Positions 1 through 12,121 are shown, counted from the stretch's first letter. The stretch: 64,000 nt of DNA from Ifrita kowaldi (GCA_013398055.1 VZRS01014558.1:186924-250923), one strand, 5' to 3'. Numbers and translations: made by a program. Notes: generated by a model from the sequence alone, not told the origin.

Positions 1-2257
1 GTCTCCAGGCCATCCTGAGCTCTACTCAGGTGCCACCTCCCCAGTACAAGGGAGGCTGGACTCAGGGACACACAGTGGCTCAAAATGCTGGCCCATCACC
101 CTTACAAATTAATTTGTTCAGATAGGCTGTGTAGAAACGTAAGTCTTGGAGAAACAAGTGGAGCATCTGATTTAGCACTTTACAGGATACAAAACCTTTG
201 TCATGTCCCAACCATTGTGAATCAAAAATTGATTTCAGTTTCTTCTAGAGCCAATCTCAAATTAAGAGAGAAAAACACAAAAATTTTTGAAAAGCAATGA
301 AACCTCACACATCTGCAGGATCTTTGCCAGATTTCTGCGCAGCCAGAGAGGGACTTAAGGCAGAAAAGACAGCTCTAAAACCATTCCCCAAGGAAGTTTC
401 TGAAAATCAAGATGCTGCCTTTAGTTACCAAAAATTAGTTCCAAGTCCAACTGGTGCAAAATTTGAAGCTAGAAATGTGCAATCTGTTTGAATCTCATTT
501 AAATTTATTTAATTAGCTAATCAAAATAAAACCACACCCCTTTGTCATTATTTAAGGTAGACCATAAGCCACAGCTCAGCACAAAGCTTTGCAACAGGGA
601 TCTGAGCCCTGAATTCTCAAACTAAGTCAACCTAAAAGAGCAGTCAGTGGGCGAGGGCACCTGTGTTAAGGGATACCATCCTTACTTTTCCCCTGCCTTG
701 TTTTTTGCTCATTAATCCCCTGTGGGTCCCATGGGTGACTGGAGGAACGTGTCAGGGCTCCCTGCTCAGCACATCAGCGCCGTGCTCTGCTCAGCACACC
801 CGTAACAGGCACAGAGCATCCTGCCCATTCCCTTCACTCAGCGTCCTGGGCAGTTCCCTCCACCCTGCTGAACCACCAGGAACAACAGCTGCAGGCTGCA
901 AGTTTTCATCCCGGACCAGAGCTCTCACATGAACCCAGCCCACATCCCAACAGGGATCTCAGCCTGGGCTCCATCCTGACATCCCCCCCATGGACGGCGG
1001 CCTCTGCTCACATCCCCAGCGAACACCTGGCCCAGCTGCTGGGCTGGGGGAATATCAGGTTGCTGTTAACAAAGGTTTGTTGGCAGATAATTTTAAAGAA
1101 ACGTGTCCTGAGAATGTTTTTACAATCTCCACCTCTACCTGTTCTGTCCTAAAATCTGTTTCTCACTATCGCTTCTCTAAAAGACAAATTTTATGTTTCT
1201 TTTCTTTTTTTTTTAAACCCACTAGAAGGAATCCCCTACTGCCTACACAATAAAGTCAGTCAGAGGAAGATTCTTTCTCACAGATCTTATCCCTCTAAGC
1301 CATCAGACTGACTAAACCACTATCCTTTGATCAATAGGCAGCTAAGTGGGAATTTTCAAAAAAACCTTTAAGCAAAATAAAGTTGCTTCTTTATTACACA
1401 CAGGCCTTACTCCCCCAAACTAGAAGAGTGGTGGGATTTCTTTTTTTTATTTTTTTTTAATTTTTATTTTTTGTTCAAAACTTGTTCAGTGTGGATGCAA
1501 GATAGATCCCATCCAGGCAGAGAAAGCACTGAGAATAAGAGAGTGTTTACTACCACTGAAAAGGGTGATTGCATCAAAGGCTCAGCAAAGTGGCCAACTG
1601 TGAGAAATCGTGAACCATACACTAAATTTCATCATTTGTTTACCGTTAAATGTATATTAAAAAAAGGTGCCTAATTAACTCTCTGTAAATGTAAATGTAT
1701 TTTATGTTTAATGAAAAGGATGTGAATAAAAACAGTGGTTCCACCTGCACCATAAATGGGGGCTGATTCTTTGCACTCTATTTTAATCTGTCCATAGTGT
1801 CAAAAAAAAAGTAGTTTTGTATGTGAGACTCAGTTTGGGCATTGGACTTCTGAGATCCTATTAGAGCAATCACCAAGTGTTAAAAAGCCAAAACATCTTT
1901 TCAGAGACCACTGCCAGACAGCAAAGAAAATGACTCTCTAATAAAATCGGATCAATTTTCTAGCTAACCTGTCCCAAGTGGAAACAACATAAGACAGGTT
2001 CCCAGAGAGTCAGCATTAATGATGGGCCCATGCAAAGAATATCATATGCTTCCCTGGACATAACAAAATTGCCTGGGGCAACTTTCATATGAGGGCTGGA
2101 TTGCAAGTTGTCTGCCTTGCTTCTTTCCCCTTCCTAAGCTAGCTCCTAGGGTTTTTTCTTCCTTTCCTAAAGAGGTAAGATTTCTCACTGTGCTTAACTG
2201 TGGCACAGAATACGTGTTTAAACATATTTTGGAGAAAAATAACTGATTTACTAAGTG
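1..2257. other. Gene-free stretch, left edge
   Basis: No coding region is supported. The open frames here are under 100 codons and have no recognisable domain. Visible structure is limited to a homeodomain-type palindrome (AATTAGCTAATC, near 511-522) inside an A/T-rich patch and an A/T homopolymer-like tract at about 1437-1473. Base composition is moderately AT-rich throughout. Confidence 0.6.
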
Positions 2258-2365
2258 CAGTTGAGGCACTAAGAGAGGCACTCTTAAGAGAGCTGGGTTC
2301 AGTTCCTGTCTCTGGAGGCAAGGCACAGCCTGACCCTGAGGAGGTCACTCTGGATTGCTTTTACC
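2258..2365 (+). repeat. Possible MIR-type SINE remnant
   Basis: The segment has the order of words expected of a degraded MIR core: a 'gagctgggttcagttcctg' type phrase (MIR: CTGGGTTCnAATCC), then 'cctgaccctgaggaggtcactctg' in place of the MIR 'tgtgtgaccttgggcaagtcact'. It is short and diverged, with no tail preserved. The family is known to be ancient and shared by amniotes. Chance resemblance is possible. Confidence 0.35.
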
Positions 2366-3744
2366 TGATCTTCAGCAGCCCACACTGCTGGGCTCTGAGC
2401 AAACATCAAGCCCACATCAGCCTGACGTTTCACAGCCCTCCTTACACACTGTCAGTCTCTTCTGCACTCACAAGGTTGAGGTTCAAGACCATAAAGACAA
2501 CCATTATCCTATTTTCCACATGAAGGTTTTTGGGCAGGCAGAGGATGCTCATGTGTGCCTATGAAATCCGGGACAGGCAACATCCAAACTGTGCTGAAAC
2601 CCTAACTGAGATAACAATAACAATACCCCTGAACACAGGGATGTCGAGGATAAACTGCCAAAAGCAAATGAGACATCTCACCTAAATAGGTTAGATACGT
2701 TATTTTGAAATAAAGTGCAAGCATATTGGTCTCAAAATACCTGGGGTAGGATAAAGGAGAATTTTTGCACTGAAAGTCCACAAGCAGGATTTAAATGCCA
2801 GGTATGACACAATCAGCTACGCTGTTGAATATGGCTACAGCATGTATGAATATTTGACTAAAGCAGCTATCATTTACAATATTTATATTGAGAGAGTTTA
2901 GATTGTTCAAAAAGAATTTCCATCCAGCTTTTTACCTACTAAAGTCAACGTGAGCATTTAAAGAACAATATTTAGAACAAAATTTATTGTACCTTTTTGC
3001 AACCATTTTCATTAAAGAAGTAGTAGTACTCCAGTGAAGTCTCAAATCCTTACAAAACCAACCAAAATTCCCCAAAACAGCGCAAGAGACAATAACTGCT
3101 ATTTCAAATGCACTTCCACTATTTGCTTCTTCAAATGCCTATTATTTTTCATGAAAGGAAACATTTTTGCACACAAAAAGGGTTGTGCAACATTTTTTTT
3201 TCTCAGTGAAGAGTACTCTGCAGACCTTTTTTTACTTAAGTTTTCATTGTAGCAATTTTTTATTTTTTTACTTTTGCAATGATCACTATCTATATTATAA
3301 AGAACTGATATAATTTAATTTGCAGAAAAATATTTCTCCATTGCATCAGCATACTAAGAAACATGAAAAAAAAAAAGATATACTAGAGAAACCCCAGCTG
3401 CGCTGTCTTATGTAACAGGAATATTTCAACCTTGAAGTATCCAACTTGCCTTTTATTTCCAAAGCATTATCAATAATAATAACTTTTTTTATCCCATGTA
3501 AGCTATCAAGCTACAAAAGTTAACTTTCTTTTTCTCTTTTGCATTTCTCCAAGCATTTAATTGCTTTGTCCTACAGTAGAAAGTTAAGTTGGGCATCTAT
3601 ACTTTGCAGTTAAACACAGCCAGGTAGTAGAACTGCACTTTAAATAGAAATATAATGAAAGCAAAAAACTGGTAGAGGCCATCCTCTGCACACCTTAATT
3701 TCTATTAATGTGACTCCAGTGGTTTAGTAACATCAGTTTCAAAT
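2366..3744. other. Gene-free AT-rich stretch
   Basis: No gene or recognisable transposon is seen. The stretch contains several short A or T runs (for example about 3191-3202, 3254-3267 and 3365-3377). Open frames are short and unconvincing on both strands. Confidence 0.6.
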
Positions 3745-3803
3745 TAATATATACACGTATGGTATATATGTGTATATATGTATATATATGTAATATATAC
3801 ACA
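3745..3803. repeat. Imperfect (TA)n/(TG)n microsatellite
   Basis: About 60 bp of alternating pyrimidine-purine sequence mixing TATA, TATG and TACA units ('ggtatatatgtgtatatatg' and variants). It is interrupted rather than pure, so probably old and less mutable than a perfect dinucleotide array. Confidence 0.85.
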
Positions 3804-3909
3804 GACTCTATACACATATGGTAGCTTAAAATATGTTTTCAACAAATAATTTCACAAGTTGGCACAAAATCCAGCTTCCCTCTGCCACCAGAAAAGCTGG
3901 TCTTGTGCT

Positions 3910-4018
3910 CACAGCACTGCCTTTGGATTTAGTGAATTGGGTTTTGCTTCTTGCTCCGACACACGTCTGAGAAAGTAATTTAATTATGTCCGTCACAACA
4001 TGGGGCTCGTCATTTCTC
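3910..4018 (+). repeat. Possible MIR-type SINE remnant
   Basis: The text 'gaattgggttttgcttcttg' followed by 'ctccgacacacgtctgagaa' and 'gtaatttaattatgt' aligns by eye with the MIR core order (CTGGGTTC..., CTCTGCCACT..., GCAAGTCACTTAA). The 3' tail is not clear. It is diverged and could be coincidental. Confidence 0.35.
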
Positions 4019-6617
4019 CCTCTTGCCTGGTGACATAGCTAATATTGGGAACAGGGGCTGCCTCTCGTGGTGGGTTCGTGCAGTGGGATCAGGTCACGAT
4101 GCTGCAGAGGCACATAACTCCTGGTGGCACTCGCTGGACACCCACCTGCCTCCATGACCCTGACCCACCATATCTAACACACAGCAGCCTCGTCTTATTA
4201 ATTTTTTATTAAATACCTGCAAAGAATGGGAACTAAATACAAGAAGCTGTTGGAGGTAGGTGCAAATTATCTTAATGCAATTAGTCAGAAATTTAGTATT
4301 AACAAGCAAGCATTTAAAATGCAAAAGCATTGTAAAGACATCTAATCTCTTTCCCCAGCTGAACTTTCCACTTGACAGTGAGAGACATAGGGACATGAAA
4401 CTGAGAAGTAAAGGCTAAGCTATGCTTTATTATTCTACAGCATATCAGTCTAGCCCCTGAACAACACATACATTAAATGCTTAAGACAGTGATGGAAGCC
4501 CTGATCTTTACATCTCATCTGTGCACTTTCAGTCCTAGGCCAACAAACAACAATGCAGGTAAGAAATGCTACGTGATTTACTCGCTCCTTGTTTCATTTT
4601 ACAAATAGAAAGCAGCAATCCAGCTAAGAGGAGGCACTGCTTTACAGAGGATGCTGGGGATCAACAGAAGTCTGAAAAAGACACAAATTGAAAAATTCAG
4701 GTACTAATGACAAAGCACAGGGAAAGAGTGGTGACTAGAAATTCATTAAATTATGGGGCAGCAGGGATTAATGCACTTGCCTTTCAACACCACAGTATTA
4801 ATAAAACCACACGGCAGTATGTTTGTACTTCTCCTGCTAACACAGCTCAAAATCTGCCTAAGGATTTGAAGGGAAAAAGGTCTCAGGACCTTTCCATGGA
4901 AGGAGCTGCAGGAGATGCCCACCCCAGCACTTTAGCACCATGCTCTGCTCCAGCCAGTGTTAAGAGGGTCCCTTTCAGAAGAACCAGATTTTGCACACAC
5001 AAGAAACACGCAGGAGATTCACCGGGCTTTACGCTCATGCGGATGCATGAAAACAAGCAACAGCTTAACACTAATCCTGCCCAGGAATCAAGGCTAACTA
5101 ATCCCAGAGTCCCCTTTTCCCATCCCTGTGGAGGGCACAGAAGAAACTCCACAGCCAGGCCAGCCCACAGCCAATGGCTGCACTCCCATGTGGAAAGCTT
5201 GGGTTTGGTTTCCAGTTTGGGTTTGTCTCTCCCTAGGTTAGAGGGGAAAAGGAGAATGATTTAATGCTGCTCAACAGCAGCAACCCCTTTGGGCAAAGTA
5301 AGCATGGATGGTGTCCAGCCAGAGAAGGGGGGAGTTGAAGGTTCTGACTGTGAAGACATTCACGTGACCCAGGGCAGAAAGAGATTTTACTCATCATATG
5401 AAATGTGAACTAAATAAATGCCCTGCAAACTCCGGTTTCGTATTTTTTAAAAATCTACTTCATGCATCAAATTATCTACCAAACTACCTACTTATTTGTC
5501 TTTAATGACTACTATGAAAACAGCTATCTTTTCTTAAGTGCACTTTAAACTGAATGACCCTCCTATAAAAACCCACTGGATTTATAGTGTTAAAAGCCAA
5601 AGTCCCAGAACCGTACCTCTGTTTACTTGAGAAGTATAAACCATTACCCAGAAAACAGAGAGGCCTTTTAGAGAGACTCAAAAACAAATGGTTTAAAAGC
5701 ATTACAATCTACATATCTTTCCTTCCCATACATTCAAGGCCATCAATCATACATAATCCAGAACATACGAGGTGCAAAAGTGCTAAAAAGGGCCCATTAA
5801 AATACAAGTCTTTCCAGGTGTACCACCCAATCACCAGAACTGAACACAGAGCAAAACCAGCTCCCATTTATACACACAATACCATTAGAGGCAATTTATC
5901 ATGTCTTCTTAAAGTGATATATAGCACGTTATGAAATTGCTCATTAACTCTCCCAACTAAAGCCCAGCTTGCCCCCATGTACTTAAGTGACTGTAATTGG
6001 CATTTCAGAGACCTTGGCTTAGAATTCACTCTTATTTATAAAGCTCAGCTTCTATAATCAACTTTTTTACCTCCTTCTAGTAATATCTAGTAAGTTCCTT
6101 TTTTCTGAGTGAGTTTTGCTTATTATGCAATCCAATGGTTTCTTTTCAGCACCCAAACAGATAGTGTTTCAATTAGATTTCTTCTTCCCCTTTACCATTC
6201 TCCCTTGAAGAAGACCTATAAAAGCCTAAGCCCATACAAGCCGTGCCTTTACCATAAATACAAAAAACCCCTTCATTAAAATACCATTGTAATAAGTATA
6301 GAGCCACATAAACTTTTTTTTTTAAATGGGAAAGACAAAGCATTCTCAGAAATATCCAAGATCATGATCGTAATCATCCTACCACATAAGTATCATTAGT
6401 CACAAAGACCTGCATTTACAAAGCATTTCAGCACATGCTTAAACTCCAGCACATGTTTAAGTCCTGCTGCCTCCAAAGGGACTTATGTGCATGTCTGGCT
6501 AAGGGCCAAACAGCCAACTTCACATATCAGCACATGAGCAGTTTCACACCCATGCTTTGCAGATGACTTTCAGCCAAAGGTCTCAATAGCCTTCCCGTGG
6601 GAAGACAAGTGTCACTG
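4019..6617. other. Gene-free stretch with one long chance ORF
   Basis: No gene is supported. A 185-codon plus-strand frame at 4707-5264 is open, but its translation has no recognisable domain, no signal peptide or membrane segment, and shares its DNA with an open frame on the opposite strand (4883-5152), as expected of locally GC-richer non-coding DNA. Confidence 0.55.
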
Positions 6618-6712
6618 TCTCGTTCAGCTGGATGAGAAACAGAGACACGGGGTTTGGCCAGCTTAGAGCCTCTCCCTAGCACTGTGCCAGAGCGAGGAAT
6701 CAAATCTTTCTG
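6618..6712 (-). repeat. MIR-type SINE remnant
   Basis: Reading the plus strand gives the reverse complement of the MIR core: 'ctggatgagaaacagagaca' (MIR: GATGAGGAAACTGAGGCACAGAG), then 'agcactgtgccagagcgagg' and 'aatcaaatct' (MIR: GTGGCAGAGCCGGGATTTGAACCC). Both the order and spacing fit. It is diverged and its ends are approximate. Confidence 0.55.
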
Positions 6713-8234
6713 ACGAAACTTTATCAACCCCAAAGGGTTCCCCATTCATGAGACCTCTCCTGCCTCAACCAGGATTCAAGCTCTGCTGTATTTGCTTTGT
6801 CTGCCCTGCACTGGCAAGCATCGGGCTGAGGCTCACAGCAGCCACAATGCTGCCCTGGAAAACAAAGTCCTTGTGAAAGAGCCATGCAGCAGCTCAGCTG
6901 CTGGACCATCCAAGGCAATGCTAATGGACTTACCCAGCTTTCTCTGCCTGAACCTACACCTGAGAGAAAACATTTCAGCACAAGTTGATATTCCCAGACT
7001 GGCTTAGAAGTCTTTACCCCTGGTTTGTTTGACTACTGCCAGTTTCAGTCTCATCATTTTTGTGCCTTGAAATTACTGCAAACCTTTTCTTTTTCTTTTC
7101 AACTTCATCCCATTTCAGTCTTTCTACTACTTTTCTCATAGCAGATGACAAGGTTCACTGTCACAGACAGAAATACACAGAAATGCATTACAAAAGAAAT
7201 GCTTCTACTGAGGGTGGAAAACACAGCTCAGCAGGCAAAAGTCAGTGAGAAGGCAATTCCCTATGAGAGTGTCTGTTGCTTTATGGGTTAATATAGAGGT
7301 CCTCAAACCATTTAATAATTGCATCACTTCTTAATAGAAGACTGGCTTGTGACACCTTTCCATTTGCAGCTGTCTGGACCATCTGCCCTCCCCATTTGCA
7401 ACCACAGTACGTCCCCATGACACCCTAGGAGAGCAATGCCTGGTTAGTGATCTATTTTATTTTACCTTGTGGCAATTTATCAGACTGAAACAAGGAGAAG
7501 GGCCAGCTCCTCACCGCACACAATTAGTTATGCAAGAAGTGACTTTTAGGAACAAAGTGAGAACTTCAGTTATTGTAATTTATTTGATTCCTCGGCACTG
7601 ACAGAACACTTGCCTATGACTGAGCTGCGATGTCTGCATGGCACAGTGCCCACCTCTGCTGTGACTGCTTATGGACAGTCACCCAGGGCATGGCAACATG
7701 TGACAGACTAATAAGCCCAGTGCACTCAGCATAGGAGTCCCTGTGGATGGCTTGAGAAGGACGGGACACAGATGACTGCAAATTAGAGTAAGTTTTGCCA
7801 ACAGGAGCATAGCCCCATCATTGCCCCTTTAACTGTTCTAAGCCCGATTCTAAACCAATCCCTTTTGACACTAAAAGATACAAAGATATCAAAACCATCC
7901 CCAATCACTTAGAGAGTATCTTGAATAGCTCATTCACAAATTAATTGCAGTATGTCATCCTTTGTAGTTCACAGTCTATTGTTACTGCCAGGTGCACTGG
8001 CAAAGGCAGTATTTGCCTCATGCTTTAGGCAGCGTTTCTCCCAACAGAGGACATTTTCCTCTAATGGCACTATTACAAAATTTAGAAGGTAGGCTTCAAC
8101 AAAATAGGAGCAATACTGTCCTAGGTATCACAAAATATACTTGAAAAAAGCCCACTCCAGACCGTGACAGCTGAAAACCAACAGAGAGATCACAGCTGTC
8201 TCTAGAAAAAACTGTCTGATATCCTAGTCCTTAC
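6713..8234. other. Gene-free stretch
   Basis: No gene, RNA gene or clear transposon is seen. Open frames at 6724-7007 overlap on both strands and have no recognisable domain. The part at about 7480-7700 has a few CpG and homeodomain-like words but nothing distinctive enough to call. Confidence 0.55.
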
Positions 8235-8249
8235 AAAAAAAAAAAAAAA
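8235..8249. repeat. A15 homopolymer
   Basis: A pure A run of 15 bases. No retrocopy with lost introns and no target-site duplication were recognised around it, so it is described only as a simple repeat. Confidence 0.85.
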
Positions 8250-8400
8250 GCAAGACTCAGAGACAGAAACAGGATCACTCGGGATGCCTGTGGCAGAGAT
8301 GCAAACTGAACACAGCTCTTTGTGACCAAATACAGCTCTCTGCTTTGTAACTACAAAAACACCTTCTCATTCTAGCTGCCTGTATTTAGGAACTTAATCA

Positions 8401-8575
8401 TGCTCTGGTTTTGGCTGTGATAAAATTAATTTTCTTCATTGTAGCTGGTATGAGACTGTGTTTGGGATTTGGGCTGGAAACAATGTTGATACTACAGAGA
8501 AGTTTTTGCTATTGCAGACCCCTGGAAGGACTGCATAATATGGAGCAGTGTTTGGTAGGTGCTGGCCAGGGCCCA
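8401..8575 (+). mobile_element. Endogenous retrovirus LTR fragment, plus orientation
   Basis: The phrase 'ctggttttggctgtgataaa' followed by 'attaattttcttcattgtag' and 'ctggtatgagactgtg' is the 5' part of a very common avian ERV LTR, normally reading GGTTTTGGCTGGGATAGAGTTAATTTTC. The same family is present in the opposite orientation at 9470-10048, which supports the call from within the window. The 3' two thirds of the LTR is missing: sequence passes directly into a CR1 tail near 8580. No coding capacity remains. Confidence 0.8.
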
Positions 8576-8579
8576 GCAC

Positions 8580-8741
8580 AGTGCAAAAAGTTTCATGATC
8601 CCTGGAAATGTTCAGAAAACACGTGGATGTGACACCTGGGGACATGGGTTAGCATTGAACATGTGGGCACTGCTAGGGTAATGGTTGTACTTGATGATCT
8701 TAAAAGTCTTTTCCAGCATTGAGAATTCTGTGATTCTAAGT
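8580..8741 (+). mobile_element. CR1 LINE, 5'-truncated 3' end
   Basis: The segment ends with the diagnostic CR1 3' UTR order: 'ttcagaaaacacgtggatgt', 'gacatgggttagcattgaac', 'gtacttgatgatcttaaaag', 'tcttttccagcattgagaat' and terminal 'tctgtgattcta', a degraded form of the ATTCTATG-type octamer tail. CR1 is the dominant LINE of birds and reptiles and is almost always 5'-truncated, as here. It abuts the LTR fragment on its left, so either CR1 inserted into the LTR or the two meet at a deletion. Confidence 0.88.
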
Positions 8742-9309
8742 TGTGCCTCCTTGGAATAGCCACGGCACTTTTCTTCCCCGAGCATTCTATCACTTCATCA
8801 GGATCCTGTAATTGTTCAGGGATAAAGTTCCAGACCACTGCAGTTAAGAAGTTCTCTAGACACCTGCCCATATTCTCTCACATGCTGTGCCACCCACTGC
8901 CATCCCCTCGTGAAGCCTGCACCATATTCCCAAATGGCTTGTTAACCTTAGAGAGAACCAAAGCACTATTCCTAAGAAATACCAATGGAAGTATTTTAAC
9001 TACCCAAGGATGTTCAAAGTACTGAGAAGATCTTGTAAGGAGGGAGAAAACATCACAGAGAAAGGTAACAAAGGTTCCATTCTGTAATCCTTCCACAAAA
9101 ACAACCAACTTCTCAGAGAACATGATAATTCCTACTTGTCTGCATGAGATGGTACCCAGAGTGCAGCAGTGGCTTCAGTACAGAGCCCAAATACCAGATT
9201 AATCTTAGGTCAGTGTTTTAACAACAAATCTCCCAAGCAAAACATCACTAATCACTACAGAGCACAGCAAACTGAAAAGCCAACACCAATCTTTAACATG
9301 TACAGTGAA
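8742..9309. other. Gene-free stretch between CR1 and retroviral leader
   Basis: Short opposite-strand open frames here (8741-9025 and 8878-9123) overlap each other and are not credible genes. The right part (about 9200-9309) may be further minus-strand retroviral leader, but I cannot fix where the virus-derived sequence ends. Confidence 0.5.
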
Positions 9310-9469
9310 AAAAAGGGCACAGTGCAGATCAGATAAACTAATATCAAGAACAGATGAATCAATATCATGACCCACAACCATTAACAGGCATAAATCCCTT
9401 CTAATATGCTCTGGTCAATCTGTTATTATCTCAAACCCTTTGAGCCCCACAATGGGTGCCAAAGAGGAC
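9310..9469 (-). mobile_element. Endogenous retrovirus 5' leader with primer-binding site
   Basis: On the minus strand, just downstream of the LTR end, there is an 18-base primer-binding-site-like word at 9444-9461. It matches the tRNA-Lys1,2 class at about 15 of 18 positions. It is followed by leader sequence containing 'ctcaaagggtttgagataat', which I recognise from avian ERVs. This shows that the LTR at 9470-10048 is a 5' LTR and not simply a solo LTR. No gag, pol or env reading frame follows, so the provirus is truncated. The tRNA-Lys1,2 primer class is used by betaretrovirus-like and by spuma/ERVL-like elements, so the class is not settled. Confidence 0.7.
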
Positions 9470-10048
9470 TGCCATGGTTTAACCCTAACTGGCAACTCAG
9501 CCCCATGCAGCCACTCGCTCACTTCCCTCCTGATGGGATGTGGGGGAGAATCAGAAGAGGATACATGAGAAAACTCAGGAATTGTAATGAAGACCATTTA
9601 ATAGGGAAAGCAAAAGCCACTCACACAAGCAAAGCTAAACAAGGGATTGATTCACTGCCTCCCATGGGCAGGCAGGTGTTCAGGCATCTCCTGGAGAGCA
9701 GGGCTCTATTGTGTTTAATGGCCACTTGGGAAGATGAACACTGCTCTAAATGTCTCCCCTTCCTTCTCCTACCCCAGCTTTATGTGCAGAGCATGATGCC
9801 ATAAGACATGGAATATTCCTGTGGTCAGTTGGGGTCAGCTGTCCTGGCTGTGTCCCCAAGTTTTTGTGCACCTCCAGCCCGCTCACTGGTGGTGCGAGGC
9901 GAGGAGCAGAAAAGACCTTACACTGCGTAAGCTCTGCTCAGCAATAACGAAAACATCTCCATATTATCAAGACTGTTTTCAGCACAAATCCAAAACACAC
10001 TCCCATACCATCATAAAGAAAACTAACTTTACCCCAGACAAAACAACA
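9470..10048 (-). mobile_element. Near full-length avian ERV 5' LTR, minus orientation
   Basis: This is about 579 bp, with TG at one end (9470) and CA at the other (10048), the canonical LTR termini. The internal order matches a common avian ERV LTR read in reverse: 'gccatggtttaaccctaact', 'ggcaggcaggtgttcaggca', 'cttggggacacagccaggac' on the minus strand, and 'gacaaaacaaca' at the U3 edge. A 'tttatgtgcagagcatgatg' segment lies where the family's TATA/U3-R zone is expected. Flanking bases on the two sides do not form an evident target-site duplication, as expected when only the 5' end of a provirus survives. Open frames across it (9406-9804, 9821-10129) are incidental. Confidence 0.88.
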
Positions 10049-11107
10049 TACAACAAGTTAAGAAGTTGGTGTATTCACAGGATACGTAAGAACAGACTTA
10101 ATACTGATGGTAGGAAAAAAATCATATAAATTTATCAAAATCTAAGAACTCAATATATTTATTACCTCTGACTTTTCACTCCTTTTGTGCTCCCATGGCC
10201 TGTCTGACAGTGCAGCATGTCCTCAGGAAACACACAAACTTCCTTGTGTGACCAGAACAAAGGGGTTCACCCCACGACACAGCAGCCCACAAGACAGGTA
10301 AGTCTTCACATGGTTGCAGAATTAGAAAACACCAGTCTTATTGTGTCCAGAGAACTTAGCATTTTTCTGTACAGCTTTTGAGATTGTTTTTGCATGCTTC
10401 TCAAAGCAATTCCATTGCTGCCATAATAACACATCTCCCAACAAAAAAGTTTCCTTGCCAAGACTAAGTATGAGGACAGGAAACTAATGACTTGCTGGAG
10501 ATCTCCTAAAAAACCACACTTCGGGTTATTGGAAATATTTTTCCACTTAAATACTAGTGTGACTTTTCAATATTTCTCCTACCAAAATGATCTGCCACCC
10601 TAAGGCTCATGGATTAGGATGCACACAGTATTTCATCCTGCTCAAGACCTTTCTAAGCATCCTGGAGTCTTCAAGCCAATCTTGTCTCACCCTCAGTATC
10701 AGAAAGGCTAAAGAACAACTATCTTTAATACATCCCAAGCTACCATGGAACAGCAGGTTTTGGGTGTTTGTTTAAGTCTTTAAATGTGGTAAAACTCATG
10801 CCGAACGAGTGTCTCAAGACTGTCAGAACTGCACTTAATATGTAGCTTTGCCAGAAAAAGTCAAGTGTGCTGGTGTTGTAGTCAACATCCTTCCTTCTTC
10901 ACGAGAGGAGCATACATGTAGCTGCTTCTCTTTTCCTTCTGCCACGTGCACATCAGTCAGTGGGACAAAAATACAAATAACACAATGAAATTAATAACAC
11001 AAGGCTGCTTCCTAGTTCATTGCAATGAAACGTGAACAACACAAGCTTTACTTTCACCCTAATTCTTACCTGATGTTCTTCATTGGTGGCTCTGTACAAA
11101 GAGGTGA
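10049..11107. other. Gene-free stretch
   Basis: No gene or recognisable repeat is seen. Open frames are 75 codons or fewer. Composition is typical AT-rich spacer. Confidence 0.55.
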
Positions 11108-11260
11108 GAATCCTTATTTCCAATTTCCAGATAGGGAAATGGAGGTAAAAAGAAACAAAATGGCATGCCAAAGCACTCATTTACTATTAGCAGAGCCAAG
11201 AAATTAACTTCAGTTTTCTGAATCCTATTTCTATGGGCCTATTTGTTATACTACACCCAG
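11108..11260 (-). repeat. MIR-type SINE
   Basis: This is the reverse complement of MIR. 'ccaatttccagatagggaaa' corresponds to the MIR GATGAGGAAACTGAGGC region, 'gcatgccaaagcactcattt' to the GACTTGCCCAAGGTCACAC region, 'agcagagccaagaaattaac' to GGCAGAGCCGGGATTTGAAC, and 'tgttatactacaccca' to the terminal CCACTACACCA. The full order is preserved over about 150 bp, which makes chance unlikely. Confidence 0.75.
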
Positions 11261-12121
11261 AGATTTTTTTCCTTAAAAATATCAACATCAACATCATTTT
11301 TCATATCAAAATTATGTACTTTGGATTTTTACACATACTGAAAGAGTAATTTACAATAGTAAAATGAATACAATCCTCTTGTACAGTACTGCCAAACATT
11401 TTTAAAATGACACCATGTCATACTCCTGCAATCCAGGGATCTGGAATTTATGCTTTATTACCTTTTTTTCTAAACACAGTGCTCTATCGCCAACAAAACC
11501 TGAGTCCATGGATTTAGTTTAATTTCAAAGCCTATGCAGTTGGCTTCTATAAAACATGATTCTGAAGTAAATTCATGGGAAATTAAAAAAATAAAATAAA
11601 CCAAAGGCTGCGTGATTTCAAATGAGGTCCCCTTGAAGCTCTGAAATACCCCTCTGATGCAAGACCAGCGAATTACATGCAGTCTCTGATGTTCCCATCC
11701 AGGTATCAGGCCACGAATTACAGGATGCTCATCTCCCAGAGAGACTTTTAGCACTTAAATTTTCACCATAAGGAATAAATTACCACTTTTTTTTTCCACA
11801 CATCGGACAATCTGAAACCAGATCTGATGCAGCATTGACTCCAAGCACCCTTGTCTTTCTCAGTTTCTGATTTCCAACATAAGCCAGTTTTGCATCCATC
11901 CTGTGAGCTCCTTATTTCACCTGTGAACTCAGAGACAAATTGCTTTCTTCAGGAAACCAGCACTACCAGCTGGATCTTTCCCACATCGCTCATTCTTCCT
12001 TACTGACACCATAGACACATCTAAGTTTTACTATGGTATCTATCAATGTTTTGTAATTTGTTTACCCAGGACAGCTCAACTCTGATGGAGCATCTGTTTT
12101 TCAGCAAGGTCTTGCTTTTGT
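11261..12121. other. Gene-free stretch
   Basis: No gene is supported. A 94-codon minus-strand frame at 11470-11754 has no recognisable domain. A T10 run near 11788 is the only simple-repeat feature. Confidence 0.55.

Noticed and set aside
4707..5264. 185-codon plus-strand open frame
   Set aside because: No domain or targeting signal is seen, an opposite-strand frame overlaps it, and no splice or promoter context is visible.
8235..8249. A15 run considered as the tail of a processed retrocopy
   Set aside because: No recognisable intron-less gene copy or target-site duplication precedes it.
9406..9804. 132-codon open frame
   Set aside because: It lies inside the antisense retroviral leader and LTR, so is incidental.
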